Positions 16,414-18,870 of a stretch of 18,870 bases of DNA are shown here, piece by piece. The position numbers and the translations under genes were made by a program. Origin of the DNA: Chrysochromulina tobinii. Its lineage: Eukaryota > Haptophyta > Prymnesiales > Chrysochromulinaceae. The notes under the pieces were generated by a model. It did not search any database. It was not told where the DNA came from and worked only from the letters and a program-made list of their open reading frames with translations. Where the stretch lies: the NCBI GenBank assembly GCA_001275005.1, contig JWZX01002793.1, positions 1 through 18,870 on the forward strand, read 5' to 3'. How positions within the stretch are numbered: position 1 is the stretch's first letter; every line of letters begins with the position of its first letter.

Positions 16414-18114
16414 TCACTTCGTTCCCCCACCCGACTCGCGCAGCCGCCGGTCAAAGTCATCGAGTGCGGGTGCCTGCATCGCGCCCTGCTGCTCGGTCAG
16501 CGACTTGGCCGAGTCGAAGGCGACGTTGTCCTCGCGCACGATGCGCAGCGTGCGCCCGAAGCGCTTGGCCGCCTCGAGTCGCTTGGGCGCCACGCCCTCC
16601 CGCTCGAGCTTCGTCTGCCACGCGGCTCGGTTCCGATTGCGCTGCTCGATGTCCTTGTTGCGCCGCTGCAGACGGACGTAGCGGAGCGCGGGGAGGGCGA
16701 TGAAGGAGCCTGCATAGAGAGCGAGCGCGGGGAAGAGCGCCTGCACGAGTCCGAGCCACTCAAGACCCTCTGGGAAGATGGCGCCGGCAGGCAAGTCCGC
16801 GAGCAGCGTGCCGAGGAAGGCGACGCCGCCGAGATTGACGAGGCCGAGAAGCCCCGCGGCCACCAGCTGGCCTGGCTCAGCGCTCGAAAAGGGCGCCAGC
16901 TTCTCCTCGAGGAACCCCTGTGGGAAGAGCGCGCCGCCGCCGCTGCCGCCGCCGCCGTCCTGGGCCAGCGTTTGCGCGGCCCACGTGCGCAGCGCCCGCC
17001 GGAGCGCCTTGCCGTCAGTCGCCGTGCCGTCGGGTAGCTCGACACGTCGCTCTCGGGCGAGCTCAGCGAGCTCCGTTTCGTCAAGGCTTTCGAGGTCGGC
17101 GAGCGCTGGGTCCGCGAGGACGAGATTCGCGTCCGACGCGATCGAGCTGACGGTCAGGTCGTCAAAGACGTACACGATGGTTCCGTCCTCACTCACCTCC
17201 TGCCGACCGCCGAGCTCGACCACTGCCGGCAGCACCCAGCTCTCATCTACAAGAGTTTCGTCCACACGGTTGGGCGGCGGCGGGTCGGAATACGGTGCGA
17301 GCTGCTCGGCCAAGGCGGCGCCGCCGTTGCGCTTGATCACGTCGGCCAGCCCGCGCAGCCGCGCGGCGCGCAGCGCTTGGTTTGGGTCACCGTCCCCAAA
17401 CACAAAGCTGAAGATCGCCTCGGGCAGCGACATGCGTGGCGGCGGCGCAAACCAGCCATAGTAGCGGTAGTTCCGGCGCGGGAGGAAGAGGTCGAGTGGC
17501 GAGGGGCCAAAGCCGTCCCCGAAGCCCATGTTGCCGCCGCCGAGCACGCCGTAACCGCCACGCGTATTGCCCCTTCGCTCACCCTTTCCCTCACTCTGGG
17601 AGGAGGACGTGAGCACCGTGATGGCTGCGAAGACGACGGCGATCGAGGCAAAGAGCGCGAGCCCGAAGGCGACGCGCCCTACCACGCTCAATGCCGGCTG
17701 CACGGTCCGCCACGCCTCTCGAGCTTTGGCCGCCGAGGACCTCGAGCTGAGTTCGCTCCGCAAAGCTTTCGGAAACGAATAGAGAAGCTCCCCGCGATCT
17801 GAAGCGGCCACCGAGACTCCACTTGCGCCCGCAAGCGCGCTGGCAAGCTCGGCGAGGCCAGTCCGTGCAGTCGAAAGGTCTACGCCGCCCTCGGCCGCGA
17901 GGTCCGCAACCGTGAGGCGCGCATTCGGGCGGCGAGCCACGAGCGCCTCAACGGCCCTGACCACCTCCTCTGCCGGTGGCTTCGGAAACGCAGGCTCATC
18001 CAGCAGACTCAAGTGCGGTTTGGTGGCGCGCGAAGACATGACAGTTTTCAGTGCAACAGCCCGCAACGCCGCGGCGCCCATGGGGCTCGCGAGCAGTAGG
18101 ATGCCGACCCACAT
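16414..18114 (-). CDS. Plastid membrane protein related to plant At5g03900
   Basis: The protein has 566 aa and resembles the chloroplast protein of unknown role At5g03900 and its cyanobacterial relatives. Matching parts: a winged-helix-like N-terminal region (45-118) ending ELLYSFPKALRSEL; a membrane segment (145-170); AIFSFVFGDGDPNQ (233-246), the most diagnostic motif; a second similar module (ELAPY near 270, SWVLPAVVEL, GTIVYVF 311-317); two more hydrophobic segments (415-440, 452-480) with LYAGSFIALPALRYVRLQRRNKDIEQRNRNR; and a C-terminus with RTLRIVRED and DFDRRLRE. Residues 340-385 are an insertion-like, SAP/LETM-like helical segment (LDETELAELARERRVELPDG). The N-terminus (MWVGILLLASPMGAAALRAVALKTVMSSRA) looks like a signal peptide followed by a basic transit peptide, as expected for a secondary plastid. 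The first true ATG is 18114; the frame continues upstream only from a GTG. Its molecular function is unknown. Confidence 0.88.
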   Translation of the reverse strand: MWVGILLLASPMGAAALRAVALKTVMSSRATKPHLSLLDEPAFPKPPAEEVVRAVEALVARRPNARLTVADLAAEGGVDLSTARTGLAELASALAGASGVSVAASDRGELLYSFPKALRSELSSRSSAAKAREAWRTVQPALSVVGRVAFGLALFASIAVVFAAITVLTSSSQSEGKGERRGNTRGGYGVLGGGNMGFGDGFGPSPLDLFLPRRNYRYYGWFAPPPRMSLPEAIFSFVFGDGDPNQALRAARLRGLADVIKRNGGAALAEQLAPYSDPPPPNRVDETLVDESWVLPAVVELGGRQEVSEDGTIVYVFDDLTVSSIASDANLVLADPALADLESLDETELAELARERRVELPDGTATDGKALRRALRTWAAQTLAQDGGGGSGGGALFPQGFLEEKLAPFSSAEPGQLVAAGLLGLVNLGGVAFLGTLLADLPAGAIFPEGLEWLGLVQALFPALALYAGSFIALPALRYVRLQRRNKDIEQRNRNRAAWQTKLEREGVAPKRLEAAKRFGRTLRIVREDNVAFDSAKSLTEQQGAMQAPALDDFDRRLRESGGGTK

Positions 18115-18409
18115 GTCGCGAGCTGCAGCTGGCGAGTGCAAACGCGTTGCACAATGCAGCGCCAGACGATTGCTCAGCTGCACGAGTATCGATATGCTTC
18201 CCAGGCCGTCCTCGGCCAGCAGGATGGTGCGGTCTGTCGGCGCCCACCGCAGTGAATCCTCTTCCAGGTTGGGCGAGATTTGGAAGTGTTTTGATTCCCC
18301 AGGATGTTTAGGATGCCTAAATTATGATCTCTCATTCTATCCACGCCACTCTTCTCGTTTTTTTTCACAGACGCGATCCTTGCGAAATTCGCCCCGCAGT
18401 CAGAGGAAC
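18115..18409. promoter_or_regulatory. Divergent promoter region with a possible splice acceptor
   Basis: The 295 bp separate the start codons of the plastid protein (-) and the armadillo gene (+). The sequence becomes AT-richer near 18290-18370. A T-run ending TTTTTTTTCACAG at 18358-18370 looks like a 3' splice site, and the armadillo frame is open from 18371 to its ATG. An upstream first exon for that gene is therefore possible. Confidence 0.4.
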
Positions 18410-18870
18410 ATGGCGGAACATGGCGACCATGCGAATACGACGGACATCGCCGCGGCGGACGCGCGCGCCATCGAGCAGCTTGCGGTGCTCGTGCGCGACG
18501 GCGACGCTCAAGTCAAAGCCTATGCAGCCGGCGCCTTGGCGAACCTGTCGTATGGCAACGCTGCCAATTCGGCGGCAATCGCAGCGGCGGGCGCCATCGG
18601 GCCGCTCGCGGCGCTCGTGCGCGACGGCGACGCTCAAGGCAAGGCCTTTGCAGCCGCAGCCTTGGCGAATCTGGCATTCGGCGACGATGTGATCAAGGCG
18701 GCCATCGCAGCAGCGGGCGCCATCGAGCCGCTCACGGCGCTCGTGCGCGACGGCGACGCCCAAGGCAAGGCGAACGCAGCCCTCGCCTTGGCGAAGCTGG
18801 CGAATGGCGACGATGCCACCAAGGCGACAATCGCAGTGGCGGGTGCCATCGGGCCGCTCGCGGCGCTCGT
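18410..18870 (+). CDS. Armadillo-repeat protein, 5' part (runs off the window)
   Basis: From ATG 18410 (MAEHGDHANTTDIAAADARA) the frame is open to the window end, giving 153 full codons. After an 18-residue lead there are three complete and one partial 42-residue armadillo-type repeats: AIEQLAVLVRDGDAQVKAYAAGALANLS and so on, each with the LVRDGDAQ.K..AA.ALA.LA pattern of ARM helices. Such proteins form protein-binding solenoids. Repeat units also match strongly at nucleotide level (126-nt period). These low-divergence ARM arrays are expanded in some algae, from general knowledge of such genomes. No signal peptide or F-box is seen in the visible part. The start could instead lie in an upstream exon (see the T-run ending in CACAG before it). 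The partner protein and the remaining length are unknown. Confidence 0.88.
   Translation, partial: MAEHGDHANTTDIAAADARAIEQLAVLVRDGDAQVKAYAAGALANLSYGNAANSAAIAAAGAIGPLAALVRDGDAQGKAFAAAALANLAFGDDVIKAAIAAAGAIEPLTALVRDGDAQGKANAALALAKLANGDDATKATIAVAGAIGPLAAL
18464..18870 (+). repeat. 126-nt tandem coding repeat (armadillo units)
   Basis: Units begin at 18464, 18590, 18716 and 18842 (partial). The section GCGCTCGTGCGCGACGGCGA is identical in at least units 2 and 3. Similarity is highest over the first third of each unit, so unequal crossing-over or gene conversion has probably kept them alike. Confidence 0.88.

Noticed and set aside
18114-18183. A 23-residue N-terminal extension of the plastid protein
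   Set aside because: It starts at GTG, not ATG, and would place a non-signal stretch before the signal peptide.
1-18870. CRISPR arrays, tRNA/rRNA genes, transposons, viral genes
   Set aside because: Looked for by eye on both strands. No spaced repeats of CRISPR type, no tRNA T-arm motif in a cloverleaf context, no transposase, integrase or reverse transcriptase motifs, and no viral hallmark genes were found.

Overview
This is a GC-rich, densely packed, intron-poor nuclear DNA segment from a eukaryote, most likely a photosynthetic protist with a secondary plastid. A haptophyte-like microalga is my best guess, and it is an inference. The evidence is the set of eukaryotic gene families (Aha1-type Hsp90 activator domain, PSMD9-type PDZ, SLC35B PAPS transporter, PH/TPR/PDZ scaffold, LON-domain protein, armadillo repeats), one convincing 202-nt GT-AG intron, Kozak-like start contexts instead of Shine-Dalgarno sites, no operons, and a plastid-type protein whose N-terminus looks like a signal peptide followed by a transit peptide. 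I see no CRISPR array, tRNA, rRNA or intact mobile element.

Layout from left to right. A small coiled-coil gene (+, 476-1030). A 653-aa unknown protein with two separated CxxC pairs (+, 1337-3298). A COG3618-like amidohydrolase (+, 3443-4420). A convergent gap with two short perfect palindromes. A 441-aa Aha1_N-LRR-PDZ fusion (-, 4998-6323). A 152-bp divergent promoter region. A membrane protein with a C-terminal fatty-acid-binding-protein-like domain (+, 6476-7750). An 839-bp convergent gap. A PAPS transporter (-, 8590-9804). A SAP-like plus LON-domain gene whose frame is broken by an apparent 2-nt loss (-, 10339-11311). A parvulin-like fragment (+, 11480-11734). A secreted phosphoesterase (PF04185 type) lacking the middle of its second half (+, 11986-13170, family-like tail to 13420). 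About 1 kb with no gene seen. A spliced PH-TPR-PDZ gene (-, 14478-16254). A plastid membrane protein related to plant At5g03900 (-, 16414-18114). Finally the 5' end of an armadillo-repeat gene (+, from 18410, running off the window).

The genes do not form one pathway. Several concern protein handling: the Aha1/PSMD9-like fusion, the TPR-PDZ scaffold, the LON-domain protein and the parvulin piece. That theme may be coincidence. The most notable item is the Aha1_N-LRR-PDZ protein, which joins an Hsp90 co-chaperone domain to a PDZ of the kind found in the proteasome assembly chaperone PSMD9/Nas2, in one uninterrupted reading frame. Two genes (LON and phosphoesterase) carry lesions that are either real decay or assembly errors.
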